A stretch of DNA of 64,000 nt from Bacillus thuringiensis (GTDB lineage: Bacteria; Bacillota; Bacilli; Bacillales; Bacillaceae_G): NCBI RefSeq assembly GCF_014932895.1, contig NZ_JACYOF010000005.1, positions 186,001-250,000 on the forward strand. The letters run 5' to 3'. The number at the start of each line of letters is the position of its first letter. Positions within the stretch are counted from its first letter, which is position 1. Of the stretch, positions 27,423 to 37,763 are shown piece after piece. The translations under genes and the position numbers were made by a program. Under the pieces are notes generated by a model, which saw nothing but the letters and a program-made list of their open reading frames with translations, did not search any database and had not been told where the DNA came from.

Positions 27423-28352
27423 ATGCCGAAAGTAAGGACAAAAGATTTAATTGAACAATTTCAATTGGAGCTAATAAGTGGTGAAGAAGGCATTCATCGT
27501 CCGATTGATACAAGTGATTTATCACGACCTGGAATTGAAATGGCAGGATTCTTTACATATTATCCAGCAGATCGTGTGCAGCTTCTTGGGAAAACGGAGC
27601 TTACGTTCTTTGACACGTTAACGACAGAACAAAAGCAAGAGAGAATGAAAGTGCTTTGTACGGAAGAGACACCGTGTATTATTGTAACTCGTAATCAAGA
27701 TGTACCAGATGAGTTACTGCAAGCATCACGTGAATCAGGTGTGCCTTTATTGCGTTCTTCCCAAACGACAACGAGATTATCAAGTCGTTTAACAAATTAT
27801 TTAGAAGGTAAGTTAGCGCCGACAACTGCAGTGCATGGTGTATTAGTAGATATTTACGGCGTTGGTGTTTTAATTACAGGTCAAAGTGGCGTTGGTAAAA
27901 GTGAGACAGCTCTTGAACTTGTAAAGCGTGGTCACCGTCTAGTTGCGGATGATAGCGTAGAAATTCGCCAAGAAGATGAAGACACATTAGTAGGAAGCTC
28001 ACCAGATTTAATTGAGCATTTATTAGAAATTCGTGGTCTAGGTATCATTAACGTTATGACGTTATTCGGTGCAGGGGCAGTGCGAAATTATAAGCGTATT
28101 ACACTTGTTATTAATCTTGAAATTTGGGATCAAAAGAAAAATTATGATCGCTTAGGTCTTGATGAAGAGAAGATGAAGATTATTGATACAGAACTTACGA
28201 AGATTACACTTCCAGTTCGTCCTGGTCGAAACTTGGCTGTTATTATTGAAGTGGCAGCGATGAACTTCCGTTTAAAACGTATGGGAGTCAATGCAGCACA
28301 GCAGTTCTCTGAACGATTAATGAGTGCGATTGAGTTAGGAAATCAGGAGTAA
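27423..28352 (+). CDS. hprK: HPr kinase/phosphorylase
   Basis: A 309-residue HprK, the sensor enzyme of carbon catabolite repression. It phosphorylates HPr and Crh on Ser46 when ATP and fructose-bisphosphate are high, and reverses this with inorganic phosphate. Visible are Walker [10 protein letters not shown] (residues ~152-160) and the signature [11 protein letters not shown]. The ATG at 27423 has GGAGG nine bases upstream; the longer frame begins inside the yvlD terminator and is rejected. Its substrate Crh is encoded at 37166. It forms an operon with lgt and ppaX. Confidence 0.97.
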   Translation: MPKVRTKDLIEQFQLELISGEEGIHRPIDTSDLSRPGIEMAGFFTYYPADRVQLLGKTELTFFDTLTTEQKQERMKVLCTEETPCIIVTRNQDVPDELLQASRESGVPLLRSSQTTTRLSSRLTNYLEGKLAPTTAVHGVLVDIYGVGVLITGQSGVGKSETALELVKRGHRLVADDSVEIRQEDEDTLVGSSPDLIEHLLEIRGLGIINVMTLFGAGAVRNYKRITLVINLEIWDQKKNYDRLGLDEEKMKIIDTELTKITLPVRPGRNLAVIIEVAAMNFRLKRMGVNAAQQFSERLMSAIELGNQE

Positions 28353-28376
28353 ACTTTGGAGAGGGAGGTCATACAT

Positions 28377-29189
28377 ATGCTGTTAGGTTCTGTACCACAG
28401 CTTGACCGAGTAGCCATCCAACTTGGGCCGTTTCCAGTTTATTGGTACGGGATTATTATCGGTACAGGTGTGCTATTAGGTCTTTGGCTAGCAACTCGCG
28501 AGGGAGAAAGGCTAGGTATTCCAAAAGATACATTTGTTGACCTTGTATTAATTGCAGTACCGATCGCTATTCTTTTTGCGAGAATGTACTATGTCATTTT
28601 TGAATGGGAATATTACGCACAAAATCCGAGTCAAATTATTAACATTCGTCAAGGTGGCTTGGCGATTCATGGTGGTCTAATCGGGGCTGTTATTACCGGA
28701 ATTTTATTTGCGAAACGACGTGGACTTTCATTTTGGAAGTTAGCGGATATTGCTGCGCCAAGTATTTTACTAGGACAAGCAATTGGCCGATGGGGAAACT
28801 TTATGAATCAAGAGGCGCATGGTGGTGAAGTGACGAGACAGTTTTTAGAGGGACTGCATTTACCACAGTTTATCATCAATCAAATGTATATTGATGGTGT
28901 GTATTATCATCCGACGTTTTTATATGAATCATTATGGAATTTTGTAGGTGTAATTTTATTACTATCATTAAGAAAAGTGAATTTACGTCGCGGCGAATTA
29001 TTCTTTACGTATTTAATTTGGTATTCAGTAGGGCGCTTCTTTGTAGAAGGGTTACGTACCGATAGTTTAATGTTAGGACCACTTCGTATTGCACAAGTAA
29101 TGTCGATTGGACTTGTTGTTATTTCAATCATTTTCATTATTGTGAGACGAACAATGGGGCAAGCTGATAAAAGATATTTAGAAAATTAG
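28377..29189 (+). CDS. lgt: Prolipoprotein diacylglyceryl transferase
   Basis: A 270-residue integral membrane enzyme with about seven helices. It attaches diacylglycerol to the lipobox cysteine of lipoprotein precursors, the first step of their maturation (CccB and the YhcN-like protein in this window are candidate substrates). Signature [18 protein letters not shown] and the essential HGG ([10 protein letters not shown]) are intact. ATG 28377 follows GAGAGGGAGG; an in-frame TTG at 28356 is upstream of that site and is rejected. Confidence 0.97.
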   Translation: MLLGSVPQLDRVAIQLGPFPVYWYGIIIGTGVLLGLWLATREGERLGIPKDTFVDLVLIAVPIAILFARMYYVIFEWEYYAQNPSQIINIRQGGLAIHGGLIGAVITGILFAKRRGLSFWKLADIAAPSILLGQAIGRWGNFMNQEAHGGEVTRQFLEGLHLPQFIINQMYIDGVYYHPTFLYESLWNFVGVILLLSLRKVNLRRGELFFTYLIWYSVGRFFVEGLRTDSLMLGPLRIAQVMSIGLVVISIIFIIVRRTMGQADKRYLEN

Positions 29190-29193
29190 AGAA

Positions 29194-29226
29194 AAGTAGC
29201 ATCTTATTATAAGGTGCTGCTTCTTT
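29194..29226 (+). terminator. Hairpin between lgt and ppaX
   Basis: AAGTAGCATCTTAT pairs with ATAAGGTGCTGCTT (14 bp, two G-U pairs). The tail is TCTTTC, so termination may be partial. Confidence 0.65.
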
Positions 29227-29256
29227 CATATTCAGGAAAGCGAAAGGACTAAGGCG

Positions 29257-29907
29257 ATGCAAATAAATACAGTGTTATTTGATCTAGATGGAACATTAAT
29301 TAATACAAACGAACTTATTATTTCTTCTTTTTTACATGTGTTACATACCTATTATCCAAATCAATATAAGCGTGAAGATGTATTGCCATTTATCGGTCCA
29401 TCTTTGCATGATACTTTCAGCAAGATTGATGAAAGTAAGGTTGAAGAGATGATTACATGTTATCGCCAGTTTAACCATGAGCATCATGATGAATTAGTGG
29501 AAGAATATGAAACTGTATATGAAACAGTTCAAGAGTTGAAGAAACAAGGTTATAAAATCGGAATTGTTACAACGAAAGCGAGACAGACGGTTGAAATGGG
29601 ATTACAGCTTTCAAAACTTAATCAGTTTTTTGATGTTGTTGTGACAATTGATGACGTGGAGCATGTGAAACCACATCCAGAACCGCTTCAAAAAGCGCTC
29701 GAATTACTAAATGCGAAACCAGAAGAAACATTGATGGTTGGGGATAATCATCATGATATTGTCGGTGGGCAAAATGCGGGTACGAAAACAGCTGCGGTTT
29801 CATGGACGTTGAAAGGTAGAGCATATTTAGAAGCTTACAAGCCAGACTTTATGTTAGATAAAATGAGTGATTTACTACCGATTTTGTCTGGTATGAATCG
29901 CTCATAA
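29257..29907 (+). CDS. ppaX: Pyrophosphatase PpaX
   Basis: A 216-residue HAD hydrolase with motif I DLDGT ([12 protein letters not shown]), motif II T in VTTKA, and motif IV GDNHHD. PpaX removes the pyrophosphate that HprK releases when it dephosphorylates HPr-Ser-P, which explains its place in the hprK operon. SD GAAAGGA upstream. Length and motifs match the Bacillus enzyme. Confidence 0.94.
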   Translation: MQINTVLFDLDGTLINTNELIISSFLHVLHTYYPNQYKREDVLPFIGPSLHDTFSKIDESKVEEMITCYRQFNHEHHDELVEEYETVYETVQELKKQGYKIGIVTTKARQTVEMGLQLSKLNQFFDVVVTIDDVEHVKPHPEPLQKALELLNAKPEETLMVGDNHHDIVGGQNAGTKTAAVSWTLKGRAYLEAYKPDFMLDKMSDLLPILSGMNRS

Positions 29908-29940
29908 AGTTTTACTTTTTTTAGTAGGGGAGAGAATTGC

Positions 29941-30453
29941 GTGCGACGGACAACGCGCTATCCTGTTTCAGGAGAAAATTCATTATGGAATGTGTATAAA
30001 ACAGTGTCTTTTTGGAAGGTAATGAAAAATTTTATTGTCATTCAAATTGCACGTTACACGCCATTTCTATCTGTGAAAAATTGGTTATATCGTACGTTTT
30101 TACGGATGAAAGTAGGGGAAAAAACATCATTTGCACTTATGGTTATGCCGGATATTATGTTCCCGGAAAAGATCACTGTGGGGGAGAATTCAATTATTGG
30201 CTATAATACAACGCTTTTAGCACATGAATATTTAATTCGTGAATATCGACTTGGAGAGATTGTCATAGGAAATGAAGTGATGATCGGAGCAAACACGACA
30301 ATCTTACCAGGGATAGTGATTGGAGATGGCGCTATTGTTTCAGCTGGAACGCTTGTCCATAAAGATGTACCGAGCGGTGCTTTCGTAGGTGGAAATCCAA
30401 TGCGTATTATTTATACGAAAGAGGAAATGGCGGCTAGAGAAGGTTCATGCTGA
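29941..30453 (+). CDS. yvoF: YvoF-like hexapeptide-repeat acetyltransferase
   Basis: A 170-residue left-handed beta-helix acyltransferase. Hexapeptide repeats run from about residue 60 ([20 protein letters not shown] ... [27 protein letters not shown]). Start is GTG, with AGGGGAG upstream. The B. subtilis counterpart yvoF also lies after ppaX (yvoE). The acceptor is unknown; sugar or envelope polymer O-acetylation is the family's usual job. Confidence 0.85.
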   Translation: MRRTTRYPVSGENSLWNVYKTVSFWKVMKNFIVIQIARYTPFLSVKNWLYRTFLRMKVGEKTSFALMVMPDIMFPEKITVGENSIIGYNTTLLAHEYLIREYRLGEIVIGNEVMIGANTTILPGIVIGDGAIVSAGTLVHKDVPSGAFVGGNPMRIIYTKEEMAAREGSC

Positions 30454-30592
30454 AAATGTAACATTTCTTTACTTTTTTTATGAATAAAAAGGAAATAATT
30501 GATTATAATATACTGTTTTGTTTTTTACGGAATCGTTTATACTTATAGATAAAAGAATGTGTGAGCGAAGAAAACAAAAAACTGGAGGATAT

Positions 30593-32104
30593 ATGGGGAA
30601 AAATCAAAGAATATATAAGGAGAACGGACAAGTTATCTCTTTTAACCAATTAGCGGACTTCTTTTATAAAAAAGGGATGAGGGCTTACAAAGGGCAAAAA
30701 TTGCAAGATGCAATTAAATATTTTCGAAGAGCGGCACAAAGTGAGAAGGAGCCGTTTATTTTATGCCAATTAGCAACAGTATTGTCTGAAGCTGGTGAAT
30801 ATCAAGAGTCGAATCAAACTTTCTTAAAGTTAGTTAGATCTAATCCTGAACTTGAACAATGCTACTATTTTATTGCAAATAATTATGCATATATGGGACT
30901 ATTTCAACAGGCGAAAAAGTATGCGGAGCGCTATTTGGAAGTTGCAGAAGAGAAGGAATTTGTAGAAGATACATTAGAATTACTTGAGATTATGGAAGAA
31001 GAAGCGATGGGTGCGGAAGAGATTGAGGATGAAGATGATTTAATTGTTATGCAGGAAGAAGCGAATCGTTATATTCGCAACGGGCAATTAGAAGAAGCAA
31101 TTGCTACGTTAGAAATTGTTACGAAAGATTATCCGGAATTTTGGTCGGGTCATAATAATTTAGCCATTGCACATTTTCAATCTGGCAATGTAGATAAGGC
31201 GCTTAAGTTAACAGAAATGATTTTAGAGAAAAATCCTGGTAATATGCATGCGCTTTGCAATACGCTTATTTTTCTATATTCAATTGGAGAGTATAAGCAA
31301 GTAGAGACATTAGCAGGGCAGTTAGTTTCGGTGTATCCAATTTCATTTGAGCACCGTTTGAAACTTGGAACGACACTTGCAACAATTGGTCATTTTGAGC
31401 ATGCATATAAATGGTTCAAAGTGTTAAAACGTCAAGGGTATGAGGGAGACGTTAGTTTTTATTATTGGTTTGCGTATTCTGCTTATATGGTGAAAGATCA
31501 ACAAGTAGCCGAAAAAATGTGGCGACATGTTGTAGAATTGCACCCTGATAAAAAAGGAAAAGAACCGTGGAATGCACTGAATTTAGCAGATGAAGGACAA
31601 AATATATTATTTGAAGAATTACGAAAGTCATTTCAGCAAAGTGCGACGCTAGAGGAACAAATGCTAGCTTTATATTTAATGAACGAATTAGCTACACCTG
31701 AGAAGGTTGGATTCTTCTTTGATGCAATGCAAGCGAAAAATGGTGTTCCAATTGTATCGCAACTTGCAAAGTATTTTTTCTTACTTAATAGTCATAAGAG
31801 TATACCAGCGGATTTACAGCAATTTGAGCAGTGCGTGCGAATCGCGGATGCGTTATACAATTATACGAAAAAAGATGATGAATTAATCGAAGAGTGTTTA
31901 CACTTTTGGTTTTGTACGTTTATACGTTTATATACATCCGGGGCAGTTTTTACAAACGTGTACGGTTGGTCAGCGGCAATTGAATACATTGTGCGCGGTG
32001 AACAAAAAAATAAGATGACACAGTCGGAGCTTGGAGATGTATATAATGTATCTGTAGCGACTGTACGAAAGTATGTGCAGGCTGTAAAGCGTACGCACAC
32101 ATAG
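30593..32104 (+). CDS. Tetratricopeptide repeat protein (YvcD-like)
   Basis: A 503-residue cytoplasmic protein with at least six TPR-like helical pairs (e.g. MRAYKGQKLQDAIKYFRRAA, residues ~20-40, and IRNGQLEEAIATLEIV). The last ~30 residues (MTQSELGDVYNVSVATVRKYVQAV) look like a helix-turn-helix, so it may be a protein scaffold with DNA-binding ability. ATG 30593 has GGAGG seven bases upstream; codons further upstream are not supported. Position before trxB fits B. subtilis yvcD. Function unknown. Confidence 0.8.
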   Translation: MGKNQRIYKENGQVISFNQLADFFYKKGMRAYKGQKLQDAIKYFRRAAQSEKEPFILCQLATVLSEAGEYQESNQTFLKLVRSNPELEQCYYFIANNYAYMGLFQQAKKYAERYLEVAEEKEFVEDTLELLEIMEEEAMGAEEIEDEDDLIVMQEEANRYIRNGQLEEAIATLEIVTKDYPEFWSGHNNLAIAHFQSGNVDKALKLTEMILEKNPGNMHALCNTLIFLYSIGEYKQVETLAGQLVSVYPISFEHRLKLGTTLATIGHFEHAYKWFKVLKRQGYEGDVSFYYWFAYSAYMVKDQQVAEKMWRHVVELHPDKKGKEPWNALNLADEGQNILFEELRKSFQQSATLEEQMLALYLMNELATPEKVGFFFDAMQAKNGVPIVSQLAKYFFLLNSHKSIPADLQQFEQCVRIADALYNYTKKDDELIEECLHFWFCTFIRLYTSGAVFTNVYGWSAAIEYIVRGEQKNKMTQSELGDVYNVSVATVRKYVQAVKRTHT

Positions 32105-32117
32105 GATAGGCAAATCA

Positions 32118-32147
32118 TTGGGAAAAAAATGATGCTAACAGTATAAT
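32118..32147 (+). promoter_or_regulatory. Candidate trxB promoter
   Basis: TTGGGA, 18 bases, TATAAT, 43 bases before the trxB start. Confidence 0.55.
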
Positions 32148-32168
32148 GAGGGTAACTTAATTGTGTAG

Positions 32169-33146
<978 letters not shown>

Positions 33147-33167
33147 GGGGTAATATACCTTTTGAGA

Positions 33168-33199
33168 AGAAAGCTACCGATAGGAGCTTTCTTTTTTTG
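33168..33199 (+). terminator. Terminator after trxB
   Basis: AGAAAGCT/AGCTTTCT perfect stem, 9-base loop, seven-T tail. Confidence 0.9.
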
Positions 33200-33306
33200 T
33201 GAAAAAATGTAAAAATTTTGTAAAACAATTAGGATTATAAGCTTACTTATTGATATACTGGACTTTACGGGAAAAATCACTATAAGAAATGAGGAATTTA
33301 TTCAGT

Positions 33307-33555
33307 ATGGAATGGCGTAATATATATCGTGGATTTTATATGGGCGTTAGTGATTTAATTCCTGGTGTGAGCGGCGGTACAATCGCTGTTGTGTTAGGGA
33401 TTTATGAACAATTACTTGCGGCAATTATTGGACTTGTTATCGGTTCGATTGTAATTGTGTTCCCTGGTATTCCAACTGGTGGATTTTCAATTGTAAGTTC
33501 AATTATTACTTTTATTTTAGGATTTGCGATTGTTACGTATTTCGGTGAGGAATAA
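33307..33555 (+). pseudogene. Internally deleted DUF368/PopT-type membrane protein
   Basis: An 82-residue frame joins the N-terminus of a DUF368 protein ([20 protein letters not shown], then [15 protein letters not shown]) directly to a typical DUF368 C-terminus ([20 protein letters not shown] onward to the stop). Family members have ~270-300 residues and about eight helices, so roughly two thirds is missing while the frame is kept. DUF368 includes PopT, a recycler of undecaprenyl phosphate across the membrane. The stub keeps only two or three helices and is unlikely to work alone. Its ribosome binding site and terminator are intact, suggesting a recent event or a retained short form. Confidence 0.7.
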
Positions 33556-33562
33556 GTACTTT

Positions 33563-33600
33563 AATCCCCCTAGCGATAAAAATCGTTAAGGGGATTTTTA
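33563..33600 (+). terminator. Terminator after the DUF368 stub
   Basis: AATCCCC and TAGCGAT pair with ATCGTTA and GGGGATT around AAAA (one mismatch between blocks), T tail. Confidence 0.88.
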
Positions 33601-33704
33601 TGTGTTATTCATTGTAAGTTCAGGCATTTAGATTGCTTGTTATAGAAAGCTTTTTTACAATTGTCTCGTGTTATATGTTTAGCGAGAGAGGACTAGCTCC
33701 TTCG

Positions 33705-33733
33705 TTGTAGCAAACTGTTTTTGATAGTATAAT
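33705..33733 (+). promoter_or_regulatory. Sigma-A promoter of the yvcI-rapZ-glmR-whiA-crh operon
   Basis: TTGTAG, 17 bases, TATAAT, about 50 bases before the Nudix gene. Confidence 0.72.
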
Positions 33734-33785
33734 GAAAGAAGTATGCAGTGAGGAATTTTACTGCAAGTAGCTGAGGTGAAGAAAC

Positions 33786-34244
33786 ATGCAAAGAGTGACA
33801 AACTGTGTGTTAATTAGAGATAATGAAGTACTCTTACTCCAAAAACCTCGCCGAAATTGGTGGGTTGCACCGGGCGGGAAAATGGAGCGTGGTGAGACAG
33901 TAAGAGAATCAGTTGTTCGCGAGTATCGTGAAGAAACAGGCATTTATTTAAAGAACCCAGCGTTAAAGGGGGTCTTCACCTTTGTTATCCAAGAAGGTGA
34001 TAAAGTTGTTTCAGAATGGATGATGTTCTCTTTTTTAGCGACAGATTTTGCAGGAGAAAACAAACTAGAGAGCGAAGAAGGCATCATTGGTTGGCATACA
34101 TTTGATAAGATTGATGATTTAGCAATGGCGCCAGGAGATTATCACATTATTGATTATTTAATTAAAGGGAATGGTATAATCTACGGTACGTTTGTATATA
34201 CCCCAGATTTTGAGTTGCTTTCATATCGATTAGATCCGAGTTAA
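33786..34244 (+). CDS. yvcI: Nudix hydrolase YvcI
   Basis: A 152-residue Nudix protein. The Nudix box [20 protein letters not shown] (residues ~31-50, then TGI) matches GX5EX7REUXEEXGU. It likely hydrolyses a nucleoside diphosphate derivative such as an oxidised nucleotide; the substrate is not fixed. It is the first gene of the conserved yvcI-rapZ-glmR-whiA-crh cluster, with AGGTGAAG before the ATG. Confidence 0.9.
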   Translation: MQRVTNCVLIRDNEVLLLQKPRRNWWVAPGGKMERGETVRESVVREYREETGIYLKNPALKGVFTFVIQEGDKVVSEWMMFSFLATDFAGENKLESEEGIIGWHTFDKIDDLAMAPGDYHIIDYLIKGNGIIYGTFVYTPDFELLSYRLDPS

Positions 34245-34264
34245 ACCGTCAAGGAGGGGATACG

Positions 34265-35146
34265 ATGACAGAAAATAATGATATAAAAATGGTAATTATT
34301 ACAGGAATGTCTGGAGCTGGAAAAACAGTAGCTTTACAAAGTTTCGAAGATTTAGGATATTTTTGTGTAGATAATTTACCGCCGATGTTATTGCCAAAGT
34401 TTATTGAGCTTATGGCGGATTCAAAAGGGAAAATGAATAAAGTGGCACTTGGCATTGATTTACGTGGCCGAGAGTTTTTCGAACATTTATGGGGAGCACT
34501 GGATGATTTATCAGAACGTACATGGATTATTCCTCATATTTTATTTTTAGATGCGAAAGATAGCACGCTTGTAACTCGTTATAAGGAAACGAGACGTTCG
34601 CATCCACTTGCGCCAACTGGTTTGCCGTTAAAGGGAATCGAAGCGGAACGTAGTTTATTAACAGATATGAAGGCACGAGCGAATATTGTGCTTGATACAT
34701 CGGAATTAAAACCGAAAGAATTACGTGAAAAAATTGTTCAGCTGTTTTCAACGGAAACTGAGCAAGCATTTCGTGTAAATGTTATGTCATTTGGATTTAA
34801 GTACGGTATTCCAATTGATGCAGATTTAGTATTTGATGTTCGTTTTTTACCAAATCCATATTACATTCCACATATGAAGCCATTAACAGGACTAGATGAA
34901 GAAGTCTCTTCGTATGTACTGAAATTTAATGAGACACATAAGTTTTTAGAGAAACTGACGGATCTGATTACTTTCATGCTGCCTCATTATAAAAGAGAAG
35001 GCAAGAGTCAACTTGTAATTGCAATTGGATGTACAGGTGGACAACATCGTTCTGTTACGCTTACAGAGTACCTTGGGAAACATTTGAAACAAGACTACAG
35101 CGTTCATGTATCTCATCGTGATGTGGAGAAGAGAAAGGGCCATTAA
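34265..35146 (+). CDS. rapZ: RapZ/YvcJ nucleotide-binding protein
   Basis: A 293-residue RapZ-family P-loop protein: Walker [10 protein letters not shown] (residues ~13-21) and the conserved C-terminal [10 protein letters not shown]. In E. coli RapZ directs small-RNA decay that sets GlmS level; the B. subtilis protein YvcJ hydrolyses GTP and affects competence. It ends three bases before glmR, so the genes are cotranslated. SD AAGGAGGGG is strong. Confidence 0.95.
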   Translation: MTENNDIKMVIITGMSGAGKTVALQSFEDLGYFCVDNLPPMLLPKFIELMADSKGKMNKVALGIDLRGREFFEHLWGALDDLSERTWIIPHILFLDAKDSTLVTRYKETRRSHPLAPTGLPLKGIEAERSLLTDMKARANIVLDTSELKPKELREKIVQLFSTETEQAFRVNVMSFGFKYGIPIDADLVFDVRFLPNPYYIPHMKPLTGLDEEVSSYVLKFNETHKFLEKLTDLITFMLPHYKREGKSQLVIAIGCTGGQHRSVTLTEYLGKHLKQDYSVHVSHRDVEKRKGH

Positions 35147-35149
35147 GGG

Positions 35150-36103
35150 ATGAAAAAAGAGAGGAAACCTAAAATTGTCATCATGGGAGGGGGAACTGGA
35201 CTCTCTGTTTTATTACGAGGATTAAAGCAATATCCTGTTGATATTACAGCAGTTGTTACAATCGCTGATGATGGTGGCAGTTCAGGTAGATTACGTGATG
35301 AGCTAGAAATTCCACCCCCAGGTGACATTCGTAACGTACTTGTTGCGTTATCGGATGTAGAGCCACTGGTGGAAGCTTTATTTCAGCATCGTTTCACAAA
35401 TGGAGATGGGCTGAAAGGTCATGCGTTAGGAAATTTATTATTGGCAGGTATGACCTCGATTACAGGAGACTTTTTCCATGCGATTACGGAAACGAGTAAA
35501 GTATTAAATGTCAGAGGACGTGTATTACCGGCAGCAAATCAAAGCGCGGTACTTCATGCGGAACTAGAAGATGGAGAAATTGTAACAGGTGAATCAAAAA
35601 TTCCTTATTACGGAAAGAAGATTAATCGTGTCTTTTTAACTCCAGAAAATGTAGAGCCATTACATGAAACATTAGCTGAGATTAAACGAGCTGACTTACT
35701 TGTTTTCGGTCCAGGAAGTTTGTATACGAGTATATTGCCAAATTTAGTTGTTAACAAAATTGGGGACGCTGTTCTTGCTGCAAAAGCAAAGAAGGTATAT
35801 GTATGTAATGTTATGACGCAAGCGGGTGAAACGATGGGGTATACTGCGTTTGATCATGTGCAGGCGCTACATGATCATTTAGGTAAACCATTTATCGATA
35901 CCGCAATTGTAAATAACCGGGATATTCCTTGTGAATTACGTAAGTTATACGAGGAAGAAATGTCAGAACCGGTTGTAGTGGATGAAGACCGTTTTGCTGA
36001 AAATCATATTGGTGTAATTCAGGATAAATTAGCGAAGTATGATGATCGTGTTGTAAGGCATGATACATTGAAGTTAGCTTCTATTTTATATTCACTGTTA
36101 TAA
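35150..36103 (+). CDS. glmR: GlmR (YvcK), UDP-GlcNAc-sensing gluconeogenesis factor
   Basis: A 317-residue CofD-like fold protein, opening with IVIMGGGTGLSVLLRGLKQY, which marks the YvcK family. In Bacillus it binds UDP-GlcNAc, stimulates GlmS and is needed for growth and normal shape on gluconeogenic carbon sources. It sits between rapZ and whiA, as in most Firmicutes. A stem-loop lies in the gap after it. Confidence 0.95.
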   Translation: MKKERKPKIVIMGGGTGLSVLLRGLKQYPVDITAVVTIADDGGSSGRLRDELEIPPPGDIRNVLVALSDVEPLVEALFQHRFTNGDGLKGHALGNLLLAGMTSITGDFFHAITETSKVLNVRGRVLPAANQSAVLHAELEDGEIVTGESKIPYYGKKINRVFLTPENVEPLHETLAEIKRADLLVFGPGSLYTSILPNLVVNKIGDAVLAAKAKKVYVCNVMTQAGETMGYTAFDHVQALHDHLGKPFIDTAIVNNRDIPCELRKLYEEEMSEPVVVDEDRFAENHIGVIQDKLAKYDDRVVRHDTLKLASILYSLL

Positions 36104-36105
36104 AT

Positions 36106-36133
36106 GAGCGTTGCCTCGTTTGAGGTAACGCTC
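36106..36133 (+). other. Intercistronic stem-loop, glmR-whiA
   Basis: GAGCGTTGCCTC pairs with GAGGTAACGCTC (12 bp, one G-U) around GTTT, without a T run. It may be an RNA stability or processing element rather than a terminator. Confidence 0.55.
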
Positions 36134-36191
36134 CTCATTCATATAGGACAAGAATTTTGTTCCGCAATAATCGTATAAGGAGGTGTTGACT

Positions 36192-37142
36192 GTGTCATTT
36201 GCATCAGAAACAAAGAAAGAGTTGACGAATCTTGAAATGAAGGAATGCTGTGAGAAAACAGAGTTATCAGCGTTGCTTCGAATGAACGGATCACTTTCTT
36301 TTTCAAACCGTCGTTTATCTATCGATATTCAAACAGAAAATGCGGCAATTGCAAGAAGGATTTATACGCTTTTGAAAAAGGGATATGATGTGACGGTAGA
36401 ATTGCTTGTTCGTAAAAAAATGCGATTGAAGAAAAATAATGTGTATATTGTACGACTTGTTGAGAAATCTCGTGAAATATTAGCGGATCTTCATATCGTT
36501 CGAGATGACTTTTCATTTATTCGAAATATATCACAGGAATTAATTGAGAAAAAATGTTGTAAACGATCGTACTTACGCGGTGCATTTTTAGCAGGTGGTT
36601 CAGTAAATAACCCAGAAACATCATCTTATCATTTAGAGATCTTTTCGTTATATAAGGAACATAATGATGCTATATGTGAACTGATGAACGGATTTGATTT
36701 AAATAGTAAGACGTTAGAAAGAAGAAAAGGGTACATTACGTATTTGAAAGAAGCAGAGAAAATTACGGAGTTTTTAAATATTATAGGTGCTCATAATGCA
36801 CTTTTAAGATTTGAAGACATTCGAATTGTTCGTGATATGCGTAATTCAGTGAATCGACTCGTGAACTGTGAAACAGCCAATTTAAATAAAACGATTGGTG
36901 CAGCATTAAGGCAAATTGAAAACATCCGTTATATTGATGAGACGGTTGGGCTAGATATTTTGCCAGATAAACTACGAGAAATTGCACAATTACGAATTGA
37001 TTATCAAGATGTAACATTGAAAGAATTAGGCGAGATGGTATCCGGGGGGAAAATTAGTAAATCGGGTATTAATCATCGTTTGCGTAAAATCGATGAAATT
37101 GCAGAGAAATTACGCGCGGGGGAAACGGTAGCAAAAAAATAA
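36192..37142 (+). CDS. whiA: WhiA DNA-binding protein
   Basis: A 316-residue WhiA: an N-terminal LAGLIDADG-like domain without endonuclease residues, and a C-terminal helix-turn-helix ([20 protein letters not shown] ... [12 protein letters not shown]). In B. subtilis it influences cell division, chromosome segregation and fatty-acid composition. GTG 36192 is chosen, eight bases after AAGGAGG; an earlier GTG overlaps that site. It is followed 23 bases later by crh. Confidence 0.95.
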   Translation: MSFASETKKELTNLEMKECCEKTELSALLRMNGSLSFSNRRLSIDIQTENAAIARRIYTLLKKGYDVTVELLVRKKMRLKKNNVYIVRLVEKSREILADLHIVRDDFSFIRNISQELIEKKCCKRSYLRGAFLAGGSVNNPETSSYHLEIFSLYKEHNDAICELMNGFDLNSKTLERRKGYITYLKEAEKITEFLNIIGAHNALLRFEDIRIVRDMRNSVNRLVNCETANLNKTIGAALRQIENIRYIDETVGLDILPDKLREIAQLRIDYQDVTLKELGEMVSGGKISKSGINHRLRKIDEIAEKLRAGETVAKK

Positions 37143-37165
37143 GAGATTAAAGGGGGAACGGAGCT

Positions 37166-37414
37166 GTGGTTCAAAAACTAGTTAAGGTTTCATTAAAAAA
37201 CGGCTTACAAGCACGTCCGGCTGCGTTGTTTGTACAAGAGGCAAATCGTTTTCATGCGGATATCTTCATCGAGAAAGATGGAAAGACAGTAAATGCAAAG
37301 AGCATAATGGGGATTATGAGCTTAGCCATTGGAACTGGCAGCATGATAACAATTACGACAGAAGGTTCAGATGCAGAAGAGGCTTTAGAAGCACTAGCTG
37401 CATATGTACAATAA
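37166..37414 (+). CDS. crh: Crh, catabolite-repression HPr-like protein
   Basis: An 82-residue HPr paralogue. At the HPr active-site position it has Gln instead of His (GLQARPAALF), so it cannot carry PTS phosphate. The regulatory serine is kept (KSIMGIMSL, Ser46), so HprK can phosphorylate it and it can act as a CcpA co-repressor. This swap separates Crh from HPr. Start is GTG. It ends the yvcI operon, with a strong terminator. Confidence 0.95.
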   Translation: MVQKLVKVSLKNGLQARPAALFVQEANRFHADIFIEKDGKTVNAKSIMGIMSLAIGTGSMITITTEGSDAEEALEALAAYVQ

Positions 37415-37416
37415 AA

Positions 37417-37447
37417 TGGCTATCGCGCATGTGCGATAGCTTTTTTA
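37417..37447 (+). terminator. Terminator after crh
   Basis: GCTATCGC/GCGATAGC perfect stem with six T residues. Confidence 0.92.
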
Positions 37448-37451
37448 TTTT

Positions 37452-37577
37452 GCTGTTTGTGGTGCGGTGAGTTTGATTGGTGGGGGTATGTAGAGAGCAT
37501 GCGCTTGTCGAGAATTGTTGGTAAGTCGATAAGTTGTGTCGAAACATCGATATATTTAGGTGGGTACTGAGTGGGGG
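37452..37577. repeat. Degenerate leader-like repeat (also at 62365-62490)
   Basis: This GT-rich stretch ends in TTGTCGA-GAATT, TCGATAA, TGTCGAA, ATCGATATATTTAGGTGGG. A similar run of GT-rich DNA followed by TTGTCGATAATTCGATATTC, CGTCGAAT and ATTTTTAGAGGTGGG precedes the NERD pseudogene near 62.4 kb. No gene follows here. Confidence 0.4.
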
Positions 37578-37599
37578 ATACAAACGAGAACCTAACCAT

Positions 37600-37627
37600 A
37601 AAAAAAGCGCCCTGTAATAGGGCGCTT
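37600..37627 (-). terminator. Terminator of clpP
   Basis: Minus strand AAGCGCCCT/AGGGCGCTT perfect stem followed by a T run. It is ~140 bases past the clpP stop because a dispersed repeat lies between them. Confidence 0.88.
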
Positions 37628-37640
37628 CCGCTTTTAATCT

Positions 37641-37758
37641 ATCCAGCTCCGGCGGCTAGAATCTCCGGTCGCTTCGCCCCTTCATTCGAGGCAAAAAGCG
37701 CCTCGGAATCAGGGGCTCCATCGCCCTGCGATTCTGAACGAGCCGCTTCCGCTTTTAA
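37641..37758. repeat. Dispersed structured repeat, copy A (bcr-like)
   Basis: A ~118-base element, clearly related to the one at 57799-57917: both begin ATCCAGCT and contain GGCTAGA and TTCTxAxCGAGCC. The ends pair (GCGGCT 37652-37657 with AGCCGC 37741-37746) and so does the core (GCCCCT with AGGGGC, GAGGC with GCCTC). It is flanked by a 15-base direct repeat, CGCTTCCGCTTTTAA, at 37623-37637 and 37744-37758. It sits between the clpP stop and its terminator. Confidence 0.8.
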
Positions 37759-37763
37759 GTGTA

